NCBI RefSeq assembly: GCF_004000805.1
Contig: NZ_BILY01000030.1
Location: forward strand, 22,419-86,418
Origin: Paenibacillus glycanilyticus NBRC 16618
GTDB taxonomy: Bacteria > Bacillota > Bacilli > Paenibacillales > Paenibacillaceae
Length of the DNA: 64,000 bases
Direction: 5' to 3'
Each line of letters starts with the position of its first letter. Position 1 is the first letter of the stretch. Positions 43,831 through 52,767 of the stretch are shown here, one piece after another. Under the pieces are notes generated by a model, which worked only from the letters and a program-made list of their open reading frames with translations, searched no databases and had not been told where the DNA came from. A program made the position numbers and the translations under genes.

Positions 43831-45615
43831 TTGATCATTTCAGAGAATCCGGTTGTTATCCGCTTGACTGATTATGGAGCGGTTCCCGATTCGGGGGCGG
43901 ACGCTCAGCCGGCCATGCGCCGGGCCATTGAAGCCGCATCGCGCGTTCAGGGACCCGTCCTGCTGGATATTCCGCGGGGACGCTACGATTTCCATCCGGA
44001 CGAGGCGGTCCGGGCGCCTTATTATATTTCGAATACGGCCAGCGAGTCGGAGAATACCGACGTGACGAAGACAATCGGCATTTTGCTCAAAGGGTTGAAG
44101 GATTTGACGCTCGAGGGCAACGGCGCGCTGCTTGTCTTCCACGGCAAGATGACGATGCTGGCGATTGACGGCTGCGAAGGCATACGGATCCGCAATCTGC
44201 ATGCCGATTACGAATGGCCTACAGTGACGGAAATGACTATCGCCGCCGTGGGAAGCGATTATTTCGACGCGGAGGTCCATCCTGACAGCCGTTATGCGAT
44301 CGAGGAGGGCCGACTGGTCTGGATTGGAGAGGGCTGGCGGTTCACGGAAGGGCCAATGCAGGAATACGACCCCATCCGTGATACGACCTGGAGGATCGAC
44401 AATGTAGTTGAGCGGGCGTCCAAGGTGGAGGAGCTGGCGCCGAACCGGCTGAGGGTTTTTGTTGAGGATGGAAGCGAAGTATCCGGCCTGACCGCCGGCC
44501 GGGTATTACAGATGCGCGACGGCATCCGCGACCAGGTCGGAGCATTTATCCATAGGAGCCGCGATGTATCGTGGAGCGGAGTTGGCATGCATTTCATGCA
44601 TGGCCTTGGCATTGTCGGCCAATTCAGCGAGAATCTAAGCTTCAAGCAGATGGATTTCTCTCCCCGCGCGGAAACGGGCAGGACGGTGACCGCATTCGCC
44701 GATTTTATCCATCTGTCGGGATGCCGGGGGAAGGTAGAGATTGCGGACAGCCGGTTCGTTGGCGGCCATGACGACCCGATCAACGCGCATGGCACCCATC
44801 TCCGGATTGTTGGCACGCCAGCGCCGGATCAACTGGTGCTGCGCTTCATGCACCATCAAACCTACGGCTTCGACGCCCTCATCCCTGGCGACGAGATCGA
44901 ATTCGTTCGTCACGCCTCGCTGCTCGCCTACGGCTCGGGCACCGTCAAGACGACGGAGCGGCTCAGCCCGCGCGAGGTGCTGCTAACGCTGGAGGCGCCT
45001 GTCCCGTCGGACATCCGTCCGGATGACGTCATCGAAAACGTGACATGGACGCCAGAGGTGCGGATCGCGGGCAATTATTTCGCCCGCATTCCAACGCGGG
45101 GCGTTCTCATTACGACGCGCCGTAAGGTCGTCATCGAGGACAACCTTTTCGAGCGAATGACGATGAGCGGCATTTCCGTAGCCGATGACGCCGAGAGCTG
45201 GTATGAGTCGGGGAAGGTAGGGGACCTGACGATCCGGAACAACCGCTTTATCGAATGCGGCGGGCCGGATCACCCCGTCATCGTGATCGCTCCGGAAAAT
45301 ACCGAGCTGGATGCCGCCCGGCCAGTGCATGCCGGTATCCGCATCGAGGGCAACAGGATCGAGACGCGGGACGCTGCGGCACTTGGCGCCAAGAGCGCGG
45401 GATTGATCGATTTTATAAGCAACGAGATCGTCATGACTGCGGATGCGGATAAGCCTGTACGAAGCCTCATAACGCTAACGGCTTGCAGAGGCGTGCGAAT
45501 CGCCGGCAACATCCTATCCGGCGAAGGTCTTGAGCGGGATGTCCGATTGCGGCAGATGCCGGCGGATGAAGTGGTTGTCGAAGCGGGCCAGGGGCTGCGG
45601 ACAATAGCGGAATAG
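43831..45615 (+). CDS. GH110-type alpha-1,3-galactosidase (parallel beta-helix)
   Basis: 594 residues. LTDYGAVPDSGADAQPAMR marks a right-handed beta-helix enzyme. Blocks characteristic, to my knowledge, of GH110 follow: RYDFHPDEAVR, TLEGNGALLVFHGKMT, MHGLGIVGQFSENLSF, HDDPINAHGTHL and RFMHHQTYGFDA. Candidate catalytic aspartates are Asp291 (ADFIH) and Asp314-Asp315 (GHDDP); this spacing agrees with the three aspartates described for GH110. GH110 enzymes remove terminal alpha-1,3-galactose, including blood-group B and linear Gal-alpha-1,3-Gal. No signal peptide, so cytosolic action on imported oligosaccharides. TTG 43831 is my best start; ATG 43825 is possible. Confidence 0.78.
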   Translation: MIISENPVVIRLTDYGAVPDSGADAQPAMRRAIEAASRVQGPVLLDIPRGRYDFHPDEAVRAPYYISNTASESENTDVTKTIGILLKGLKDLTLEGNGALLVFHGKMTMLAIDGCEGIRIRNLHADYEWPTVTEMTIAAVGSDYFDAEVHPDSRYAIEEGRLVWIGEGWRFTEGPMQEYDPIRDTTWRIDNVVERASKVEELAPNRLRVFVEDGSEVSGLTAGRVLQMRDGIRDQVGAFIHRSRDVSWSGVGMHFMHGLGIVGQFSENLSFKQMDFSPRAETGRTVTAFADFIHLSGCRGKVEIADSRFVGGHDDPINAHGTHLRIVGTPAPDQLVLRFMHHQTYGFDALIPGDEIEFVRHASLLAYGSGTVKTTERLSPREVLLTLEAPVPSDIRPDDVIENVTWTPEVRIAGNYFARIPTRGVLITTRRKVVIEDNLFERMTMSGISVADDAESWYESGKVGDLTIRNNRFIECGGPDHPVIVIAPENTELDAARPVHAGIRIEGNRIETRDAAALGAKSAGLIDFISNEIVMTADADKPVRSLITLTACRGVRIAGNILSGEGLERDVRLRQMPADEVVVEAGQGLRTIAE

Positions 45616-45709
45616 CAACACGAAGGCGAACAAGCTCGCCGAACGGCTCCAAGCGGAGGCGGCAGCGAGCTTGTTCTTCTGGATGCCGTGGATGTTTACA
45701 ATGTAAGGG

Positions 45710-46225
45710 CTATTCGTTTAAAGCCGTTTCATCGAGATTTTCCTTATAATAGTTTATTCCGCGCTTGAAATAATGAAGCTTCTCGTCCGTGGTGCTCTCC
45801 ATGAGGTTAGTGATCAGAAGCTCTACGCTTTCCTTATAGTTTTGGCTGTTATACAGCGCCATGGCGAGAAATACTTGAATAGCTCGGTTCTCGGGAAATT
45901 CCTTCATCCCTCTGCTCAAAGTCGCGACCGCTTTGTCGTATTGTCCCCAGTAACGGTAAGTGCTGCCGAGTCCCATCAGGCATCGTTCCAGATCAGCGCC
46001 GGACAGTCCTAACTCGATTGCCCGTTCGTAATAAGGGATCGCCTTATCTCCAAGACCGGAATTATCGCAGGCGATCCCCATCTGGTAATTAACCTCCGCA
46101 TCATCGGGATATTCGGATAGCAGTTCTAACAGCTGTTCGCGTACCTCGCTTAAAATCTCTTGATCCTGCTTTGCTCGTCCTTCTTCGCGCCGTTCAATTA
46201 ATTTACTTAAAATGTCTCTTGTCAT
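45710..46225 (-). CDS. Tetratricopeptide repeat protein
   Basis: 171 residues with about three TPR units (AEVNYQMGIACDNSGLGDKA, ERCLMGLGSTYRYWGQYDKA, IQVFLAMALYNSQNYKESVE). Cytosolic, a protein-interaction scaffold. It starts 30 bases after the YwqG-like gene on the same strand, so it is probably co-transcribed. Partner unknown. Confidence 0.8.
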   Translation of the reverse strand: MTRDILSKLIERREEGRAKQDQEILSEVREQLLELLSEYPDDAEVNYQMGIACDNSGLGDKAIPYYERAIELGLSGADLERCLMGLGSTYRYWGQYDKAVATLSRGMKEFPENRAIQVFLAMALYNSQNYKESVELLITNLMESTTDEKLHYFKRGINYYKENLDETALNE

Positions 46226-46255
46226 GTTTCACCATTCCCATAAATGTAGTAGTTG

Positions 46256-47113
46256 CTAGCTGCATTGTAAAACGACCCACACATTATTAAAATTCAGCTG
46301 TCGCAGATCTTCTTCGCGTATCCAGAAATACAACCTGCCTGTCATTCCCCACATCATTCCAATTTCTTCTTCCGAGTCGATTTGGAGCAGGAGCTTCCAG
46401 CAGTCCGCCGTTTGTTCGAGCAGTTTTCTCTTTGGATCTCTATAGGCTGTACCGTCTCCGCAGTATAAACCATGAGTGACTAGTTGGCATTCTAATTGCA
46501 TCTCATTCTGAATGGGATTCGGATGCCCCAATAACCTATGACTCATATCGCCAAAATTATAATGCTCTTCAATTTCTTCGAGTAACGCATAGTAGTTATC
46601 CGTTTCCTCAGTCGTTAATCGAAGTTTCTCAACAAACAAGGATTCGGCAGGAGGTAATGTGTTCTGTAGATTGAAGACGGTCATACATGACGAGTAACTG
46701 CCTTGTTCGATGATATCTTCCGGTTCTTCTCTTCTTTCTAGATCTTCAGTACGATCAAAATAGAGAACCTTCCATCTTCCGCGGTTATTGGGATCATATC
46801 CCCATGGCTGCTCAAGCGAATCATAAAAGAAACTGAGCAGGCCTTTATCAGGCAATAGAGAAAGTTTATTTTCCGGCTCTCCAAGATTAACTTGAGCAAT
46901 GAAATGGAGAGAACGATCCTGATACTTCGGCCAAGAAATTCCGATCGGCAGATCCGGTTTACCTCCTAGCTTAGAACGTGCAACGGGGATATTATCATCG
47001 TCCCCATTTTCCGTGGTCATTCTAAGTGATAATAAACAATTAGAGATAATGGCATCCTCATATTTCTCAAGACCACTGGAACGAATAAGTTGTTCTATCT
47101 TGCCGTCAATCAT
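46256..47113 (-). CDS. YwqG/DUF1963 family protein
   Basis: 285 residues. Family features include RSKLGGKPDLPIGISWPKYQ (about 51-70), LHFIAQVNLGE, LLSFFYD and the C-terminal WGMTGRLYFWIREEDL. ATG 47113 follows GGAGG at six bases. The biochemical function of the family is unknown. More A+T-rich than the xylosidase gene upstream. Confidence 0.85.
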   Translation of the reverse strand: MIDGKIEQLIRSSGLEKYEDAIISNCLLSLRMTTENGDDDNIPVARSKLGGKPDLPIGISWPKYQDRSLHFIAQVNLGEPENKLSLLPDKGLLSFFYDSLEQPWGYDPNNRGRWKVLYFDRTEDLERREEPEDIIEQGSYSSCMTVFNLQNTLPPAESLFVEKLRLTTEETDNYYALLEEIEEHYNFGDMSHRLLGHPNPIQNEMQLECQLVTHGLYCGDGTAYRDPKRKLLEQTADCWKLLLQIDSEEEIGMMWGMTGRLYFWIREEDLRQLNFNNVWVVLQCS

Positions 47114-47195
47114 GCAGTTCCTCCAATCCACAATTAGGTTATAATGAGTGACTCTTATTCTATCATTTACTGGAAAAAAAGACCTGTCTCAATAT

Positions 47196-47234
47196 AAAAA
47201 AGGAAGGCCCCAATAAAGCGGCCTTCCTTTTCTT
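47196..47234. terminator. Intrinsic terminator hairpin
   Basis: AAAAGGAAGGCC / GGCCTTCCTTTT around cCAATAAAGc, with A and T tails on both strands. Confidence 0.85.
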
Positions 47235-47274
47235 TCGGTCCCCAAAAAATAAGACAACGGGCGAGGAATAGAGG

Positions 47275-47393
47275 AAAAAGTTTCTCCTGGAGGAGCGGAG
47301 CGTCTGCCTTTACCCGAAGGGCAACAGCCACACCGAATTTCGGCAACTAGCTAGATGTTGCCGAAATTTCGGTGAACCGGAAGGAGAACAATT
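47275..47393. repeat. Structured inverted-repeat element, copy 1
   Basis: Outer arms AAGTTTCTCCT and AGGAGAACAATTT. Inside the 5' side is GAGCGTCTGCCTTT and inside the 3' side GGGCAACAGCC. A central perfect hairpin CACCGAATTTCGGCAAC / GTTGCCGAAATTTCGGTG is inserted. The same modules occur in copy 2 at 53562-53670. It lies between the xylosidase 3' end and the YwqG-like gene. Confidence 0.75.
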
Positions 47394-47429
47394 TCCGCCA
47401 TGACAAGCCTAGTTGTCCCGCACTAGGTC

Positions 47430-49037
47430 TCAGTTGTCTTTGTAAACAAAATAGTCAAAGTCTGCATACAAACCTCTGCCCGAAGTATCCTGGCATTGCA
47501 TGCCGACAAACGCGCCGGTGAAGAAGCCGCCGCCTTGAATGTAATCATCCGAAAGCTTATGCGATTCGAAGGTAACCGGCAGCGTTGTCCAGCTGTCTCC
47601 GTCGAACGAGTACGAGTAGCGGTACGTCAGCTCCGTGACATCAACGCGGAGAAATACGTATTCCACGTTGTTCGGGATAACAACCTCGGAGCCTTGCAGC
47701 GGCTGCGAGAACGAGAAGTTATCGCAGGCAACCAGCTCCAGAATGCGGCCCTTTTCTTCATGACGGGTAATCTGGCACGAAGTCCAGTTTTGCGTATTGT
47801 AATAGTTCACGAGACCGGCGGATTGCTGGAACGACTCAGGGCTAAACGCTACCTTGGTCTCCGCGGTGAAGTTAAAATGCTGCCAGCGGCGGGCAACAAA
47901 AGCCTGCGTGAACTTCGAAGTCAGCGATTCTTTCCCGTAGATACGCAGATGGCCCGGGTTGTCTTTCAAGGATACAATGTTCTCGCCGAGCGGAATACGC
48001 AACGTCTGGAAATGCGGATTCAGCGTCTCCGAATCGAACTCGTCCTTCTCGGGGAAGTCGGGTCCCCACACCACTTCTTCGATGTTTGGTCCTTCAATAG
48101 TCAGCGAAGGTTTATTGCCGCCTACCACATAAGGCCAATCGTTATGCCATTCCAGACGTTGAATAGCTGTTTCCCGTCCAAGCGGGCAATAGCCGCGCGG
48201 GTCCAGCAATGGTTGTCCTTCGCGGGAGAGCGGACGCCCTACCAGGTGGACAAGGAACCATTCATTCGTATGCGTCTGAACGATGGAAGCATGTCCCGCT
48301 TTTTGCAGCGCAATCCGCGGATGGGCATGCGAAGAAATAAGCGGATTTTCCGGATGCACCTCGTAAGGTCCACGGAGATCCTTCGAGCGGGCAATCGTCG
48401 CCTGATGATCGTATTTTGTACCGCCCTCAGCAGTCAGGAGGTAGTAATAGTCGCCTATTTTGTACAAATGCGGCGCTTCGGTCAGCTTAATGTCGGTGCC
48501 TTTGAAAATGACTTCCGCTTTGCCGACCAGACGCTGCTCGGCCGCATCATACTCCTGCAGCACGATCCCGTAGAACGGGTGATTGCCAACGCGTTGATCC
48601 CACATCATATTTACGAAATATTTTTTGCCGTCCTCATCATGGAAGAGGGAAGGGTCAAAGCCGGAGCTGTTCATATGAATCGGCTCTGACCATTCGCCGT
48701 CAATCGTATCGCAGGTAACCAGGTAGTTGTGGCAGTCCTTCCACTGGCCTTCAACAACCTTTACGTCTGTGTAGATCAGCCAGAACTGATTGTCGCTGTA
48801 GGACAATTGAGGCGCCCAGATCCCGCCGGAATCCGGGTTGCCCATCATGTTCAGCTGGCTCAGACGGTTCAGCGGACGGGAAGCAAGCCGCCAGTTTTTC
48901 AGATCCTTGGAATGGTAAATCCCCACGCCCGGGAACCACTCGAAGGTCGATACCGCAATATAATAATCTTCGCCTACGCGGCAAATGCAAGGATCCGGAT
49001 TAAAGCCCGGTAAAATAGGGTTCGTAATAGTAGCCAT
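47430..49037 (-). CDS. xynB: GH43 beta-xylosidase
   Basis: 535 residues, usual for two-domain GH43 subfamily 11 enzymes. The five-bladed propeller carries the catalytic triad: Asp15 (GFNPDP, base), Asp128 (SGFDPSLF, pKa modulator) and Glu187 (KLTEAPHLY, acid). The C-terminal beta-sandwich (about 330-535) is the xylosidase X2/C2 domain. No signal peptide, so it cleaves imported xylo-oligosaccharides. GAGAGGAG is upstream of ATG 49037. It is divergent from an AraC regulator; the palindrome at 49098-49111 lies between them. Confidence 0.93.
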   Translation of the reverse strand: MATITNPILPGFNPDPCICRVGEDYYIAVSTFEWFPGVGIYHSKDLKNWRLASRPLNRLSQLNMMGNPDSGGIWAPQLSYSDNQFWLIYTDVKVVEGQWKDCHNYLVTCDTIDGEWSEPIHMNSSGFDPSLFHDEDGKKYFVNMMWDQRVGNHPFYGIVLQEYDAAEQRLVGKAEVIFKGTDIKLTEAPHLYKIGDYYYLLTAEGGTKYDHQATIARSKDLRGPYEVHPENPLISSHAHPRIALQKAGHASIVQTHTNEWFLVHLVGRPLSREGQPLLDPRGYCPLGRETAIQRLEWHNDWPYVVGGNKPSLTIEGPNIEEVVWGPDFPEKDEFDSETLNPHFQTLRIPLGENIVSLKDNPGHLRIYGKESLTSKFTQAFVARRWQHFNFTAETKVAFSPESFQQSAGLVNYYNTQNWTSCQITRHEEKGRILELVACDNFSFSQPLQGSEVVIPNNVEYVFLRVDVTELTYRYSYSFDGDSWTTLPVTFESHKLSDDYIQGGGFFTGAFVGMQCQDTSGRGLYADFDYFVYKDN

Positions 49038-49097
49038 TTCGACAAAAATCTCCTCTCGTCAGATCAGCAAATTAGCCATTGGAAAGACTGGAGATGT

Positions 49098-49111
49098 ATG
49101 GTATTTACCAT
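49098..49111. promoter_or_regulatory. Palindromic candidate operator between xynB and araC-type gene
   Basis: ATGGTA-TT-TACCAT is a perfect inverted repeat, 61 bases before xynB and 141 bases before the regulator gene. Regulator unknown. Confidence 0.35.
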
Positions 49112-49251
49112 TCTCCGCTACCGTCTTATTGTGGCTGGTATGTTATAATATCTTTATATTATCAAGGGCTTAAGCGCTATCCCATATCCATAGCAGGATA
49201 TAATTTACCCAAATCGATCATGCTGGTGCGGCCGCCGGAGAGGAAATTGAA

Positions 49252-50133
49252 ATGGAGCAAAAAGAACGTCAAAAAAGGGAGTATATGCTGCCCGATATGG
49301 ACTCGACCTTCCGGGTGTTCGGAGCCCACTCCCGAACCGTTGATCCCGGCTGGAGTTATCCGCTTCACAAGCATCCGTTGTTTGAGATCAATCTGGTTCT
49401 GACGGGTACCCAGCAGTTTAGCGTTGAACGGGAAAGCTACACGCAACAAGCGGGCGACCTGCTGCTCTTCAGGCCTGGCGACCTGCATGAAAGCCGGGTG
49501 TCGGGGGAGGAAGACATGACGTATTACTGCCTTCATTTTGACGTGGACGAGCCTTCCTTCCGCGAGCTGCTCTGCCGCAGTCCAAGATGCTTTTATCCCT
49601 CGGACAGCGAGCTTGCTATGGCGATAAGGCCGGCGCTGGACAAGCTGATCGGATTAACGGTGTCGCAAGAAGCGGTACTGCGAACGGAAGCCCGCATGCA
49701 TGTCCTGTCCGCGTTATTCGAGCTGTTTGCCTCCCTTAGCGGTACATTATCCAAGCTGAATCAGGACCCTGCCGGCCTTAGAAATTCGGAGCTGGCTTCG
49801 CGGGTCGCTATCATGCTGGAGGAAGCGGTGGAGGAGGCTGCGGCTGCCGGACTGATGAACGAAAAAGATACGGTCACCTCGATTGCCGCTGCGGTCGGAT
49901 ACAGCACCTCGTCGGTGAACCGTCTGTTTAGTAGGGCTTTTGGCGTATCCCCGAGGCAATACCTGTCCACCATTATGCTGAAAAAGGCGAAGCTGCTGCT
50001 GATGGATCCCGAGCTGACGATTGAAGAGATCTCCTCGAGACTTGGCTACAACAATATTGCTCATTTCAGCAGACAGTTCAAGCGGTGGACCGGGGAAGCG
50101 CCAAGTCGTTTCAGGGATAGATTCCACGATTAG
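49252..50133 (+). CDS. AraC family transcriptional regulator
   Basis: 293 residues. Cupin-type sensing domain (SYPLHKHPLFEINLVLTGTQ about 35-54). C-terminal double helix-turn-helix about 195-290 (SIAAAVGYSTSSVNRLFSRA, IEEISSRLGYNNIAHFSRQF). GGAGAGGAA precedes ATG 49252. It is divergent from xynB and is the obvious candidate for its control. Confidence 0.88.
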   Translation: MEQKERQKREYMLPDMDSTFRVFGAHSRTVDPGWSYPLHKHPLFEINLVLTGTQQFSVERESYTQQAGDLLLFRPGDLHESRVSGEEDMTYYCLHFDVDEPSFRELLCRSPRCFYPSDSELAMAIRPALDKLIGLTVSQEAVLRTEARMHVLSALFELFASLSGTLSKLNQDPAGLRNSELASRVAIMLEEAVEEAAAAGLMNEKDTVTSIAAAVGYSTSSVNRLFSRAFGVSPRQYLSTIMLKKAKLLLMDPELTIEEISSRLGYNNIAHFSRQFKRWTGEAPSRFRDRFHD

Positions 50134-50230
50134 ACATATAGTGGTAAACTATAGGAAGAGGTATCTTTCGCGAAACGCATGCTGCCGGCAGTCGTTTACG
50201 CTTGGATTGTTGAAGAGGAGTGAAGCAGCC

Positions 50231-51841
50231 ATGCATAACTTTAGTCGTATGCGCTCCCTGTTAGGACTGCTGATAGCTATGCTGTTTATCCTATCGGCAT
50301 GCAGTAGAACGGAACTATCCATGAAGCCGATCTCCTCGGCAAAAACCGTTAATATCGGAGTAACGTACTCCCCAAATACTCTTAATCCATTGTCGCCTGT
50401 TGGACAGGTCTCTTCTTATATTTCCGGTTTAATGTATTTGCCGCTTTTTGAACTGGATCAGGATCTGGCCTTTAAGCCGATGCTGGCGGATTCCATTACA
50501 ACAGTGGATCATAGGTTATTTACGATCAATCTGAGTCCGGCCGCTAAATGGAGCGACGGGAGTCCCGTCACGGCGGATGATGTTGTTTTTACGCTTCAGC
50601 TGATGACAAGCAGGGAGATTGCTTCGACTTATGCGTATATGTTTTCCATTATAGAGGGGACAGATTCAGCGGGGTTCCGGCTGCAGGAGCAGTTGGGGTT
50701 AACCGGCGTGCAAGCCGTGGACGAGCATACGCTTACGATAAAAACCAAGGAACCGACAACCTTAACCATTATGCAGGACTCTATAGGCCGGAACTTGCTT
50801 ACGCTTCCCAAAAAAGCGCTTGAGAATGCATCGGTTGATCAGCTGAGGAACGGTGATTTTGTGCAAAAATCAGCTGTCGTCAGCGGTCCTTATCAGTTCG
50901 ATAACTACGTGCGGGATCAACTTGTCCAGTTGAAGGCAAACGCCGGTTATTTCAAGGGAGTGCCAAAAATCGGCCGGTTAAACTTTAAAATATTGAAGGG
51001 CGAGGCGCTTGCCGATCAGCTCGAAAGCGGAGATGTGGATCTCAATATTCCGTCGTTTGGGGTTATCCCGATTGAAGATTACGGTAAAATCAAATCGCTC
51101 CCGAATGTGACAACGATCAATGGGCCATCCGTTGCGACCCAATTCATGTATATCAATGAACAAGAGCTGCCGGATGCAAGGCAAAGGAAAGCCATCTCTT
51201 ACGCGATCAATAGGGAGAGGATTGTCAACGATCTGCTGCGGGGAGCGGGAGAGACGGTAGACGGATTGTTCACCAGCTACAGCCCTTACCTTGACCCGTC
51301 GGTCAAACAGGCTGAATATGATCCGGACAAAGCAAAAAGCCTGCTCGCGGAGTCAGGCTGGATACCCGGTACAAAGCTGACGTTATCCGTCTTGGCCGGG
51401 GACAGCACGCTGGGGCAGGCAGCCCGGATGGCAGCCGATGATTTGAAGGCTGTTGGAATAGACGCGGAGATTCAGACGGTAAGTCTGGACCCTCTAATCC
51501 ATAAAATCGTTGAAAGAGACTACGATCTTGGCGTTATGACGGTCTCGATGTCACTCGTTAACCCTCTGCCGGACGTTAGCTATTTTCTGCAGGAGGGGAA
51601 TCCCAACGGGTACCGCAATCCCGAAGTGGACATGCTGCTCGCTTTCCTGAAATCGGAGAAGACCGAAGCCGAAATTAAGGAATCCTACAGCAGGCTGCAG
51701 CAGATTATGGCGGAAGATGTGCCGATGCTGTCCGTTTACGCGACCCGTTCATTGGGCGCAGTAAATAATGCTGTTACCGGCGTACATCCTTCCGATTACG
51801 GCATGTTTATTGATGTGCAGGATTGGGACATTAAGCGTTAA
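50231..51841 (+). CDS. Family 5 (oligopeptide/nickel-type) ABC solute-binding lipoprotein
   Basis: 536 residues. Lipoprotein signal with Cys at about 24 (LLIAMLFILSACSRTEL). SBP_bac_5 landmarks: NIGVTYSPNTLNPLSPVG, AAKWSDGSPVTADDVVFTLQ (about 120-139), DARQRKAISYAINRERIVND and YDPDKAKSLLAESGW. The usual permease and ATPase genes are absent nearby, so it is an orphan binding protein. ATG 50231 with GAGGAG; a longer frame runs back into the regulator gene. Its stop overlaps the convergent exonuclease stop. Confidence 0.9.
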   Translation: MHNFSRMRSLLGLLIAMLFILSACSRTELSMKPISSAKTVNIGVTYSPNTLNPLSPVGQVSSYISGLMYLPLFELDQDLAFKPMLADSITTVDHRLFTINLSPAAKWSDGSPVTADDVVFTLQLMTSREIASTYAYMFSIIEGTDSAGFRLQEQLGLTGVQAVDEHTLTIKTKEPTTLTIMQDSIGRNLLTLPKKALENASVDQLRNGDFVQKSAVVSGPYQFDNYVRDQLVQLKANAGYFKGVPKIGRLNFKILKGEALADQLESGDVDLNIPSFGVIPIEDYGKIKSLPNVTTINGPSVATQFMYINEQELPDARQRKAISYAINRERIVNDLLRGAGETVDGLFTSYSPYLDPSVKQAEYDPDKAKSLLAESGWIPGTKLTLSVLAGDSTLGQAARMAADDLKAVGIDAEIQTVSLDPLIHKIVERDYDLGVMTVSMSLVNPLPDVSYFLQEGNPNGYRNPEVDMLLAFLKSEKTEAEIKESYSRLQQIMAEDVPMLSVYATRSLGAVNNAVTGVHPSDYGMFIDVQDWDIKR

Positions 51842-52614
51842 GCTTGATGTCCCTTTTCCATGTCCATGGTGAGCACAACCGGGCAATGGTCGCTGCCGAG
51901 AATTTGGGAATCGATGCCTGCATCAGCAATGGACGGAGCAAGTCTTGCGGATGTTAGGAAATAGTCGATGCGCCAGCCGACATTCCGTTCTCTGATCTTC
52001 GGCATAAAAGACCACCAGGTGTACGCATCCGTCCGATCCGGGTACAGGTAACGGAAGGAATCGATAAAGCCGGCGTCAAGCAGACGCGTCATTTTTTCCC
52101 GTTCCTCGTCCGTGAAGCCGGAGTTGCCCCGGTTCGACTTCGCGTTTTTCAGATCGATTTCCTGATGAGCCACGTTCAAGTCCCCGCATACGATCACCGG
52201 TTTATGTTCGTCCAGCTTAGTGAGATAACCCCTGAACAGTTCCTCCCAAGCCAGCCGGAAATCCAGCCTCGACAGGTCCCGTCTGGCATTTGGCGTGTAC
52301 ACCGTTACGAGATAGAAGTTCTCATACTCAAGCGTAATTACCCGTCCTTCGTTATCCTCGTCCTCTTCGCCTAAGCCGTAGCTTACGGATAGAGGCTTAT
52401 GCTTCGTAAAGATCGCCGTGCCGGAGTACCCTTTTTTCTCGGCATAATGCCAGAACAGATGATAAGCTTCGCCAAGCTCCAGGTTAATCTGTCCTTCCTG
52501 AAGCTTCGTCTCCTGCAGGCAGAAGAAATCAGCGTCCATCTCGTTAAAATAATCCAAAAATCCTTTATTTACACAGGCTCTAAGGCCGTTTACATTCCAG
52601 GAAACAAACTTCAT
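51838..52614 (-). CDS. exoA: Exodeoxyribonuclease III / AP endonuclease
   Basis: 258 residues of the ExoIII/APE1 endonuclease-exonuclease-phosphatase fold. MKFVSWNVNGLR, the metal-binding Glu in CLQETKLQ, DLNVAHQEIDL, GFTDEEREKM, WRIDYFLTS and the catalytic His in LGSDHCPV are all present. The enzyme incises abasic sites in base-excision repair. AAGGAG precedes ATG 52614. The name follows the B. subtilis homologue ExoA. Confidence 0.94.
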   Translation of the reverse strand: MKFVSWNVNGLRACVNKGFLDYFNEMDADFFCLQETKLQEGQINLELGEAYHLFWHYAEKKGYSGTAIFTKHKPLSVSYGLGEEDEDNEGRVITLEYENFYLVTVYTPNARRDLSRLDFRLAWEELFRGYLTKLDEHKPVIVCGDLNVAHQEIDLKNAKSNRGNSGFTDEEREKMTRLLDAGFIDSFRYLYPDRTDAYTWWSFMPKIRERNVGWRIDYFLTSARLAPSIADAGIDSQILGSDHCPVVLTMDMEKGHQA

Positions 52615-52767
52615 CAGTCGCGAATCTCCTTCTCTATTAACTCTCGTATTCTAGTGTAACATACGCCCATCCGTTCGAAGGCTTTAAAATTTTGCCTATG
52701 CGGCATACGACATAGCGGACAGTTCTGTTACAATAAAAGGACTTAAAGACGAGAAAGAGGAGATCGC

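Noticed and set aside
47496..48689. A 397-codon plus-strand frame opposite xynB
   Set aside because: The GH43 frame on the other strand has all catalytic residues and the right length; this one shows no family features.
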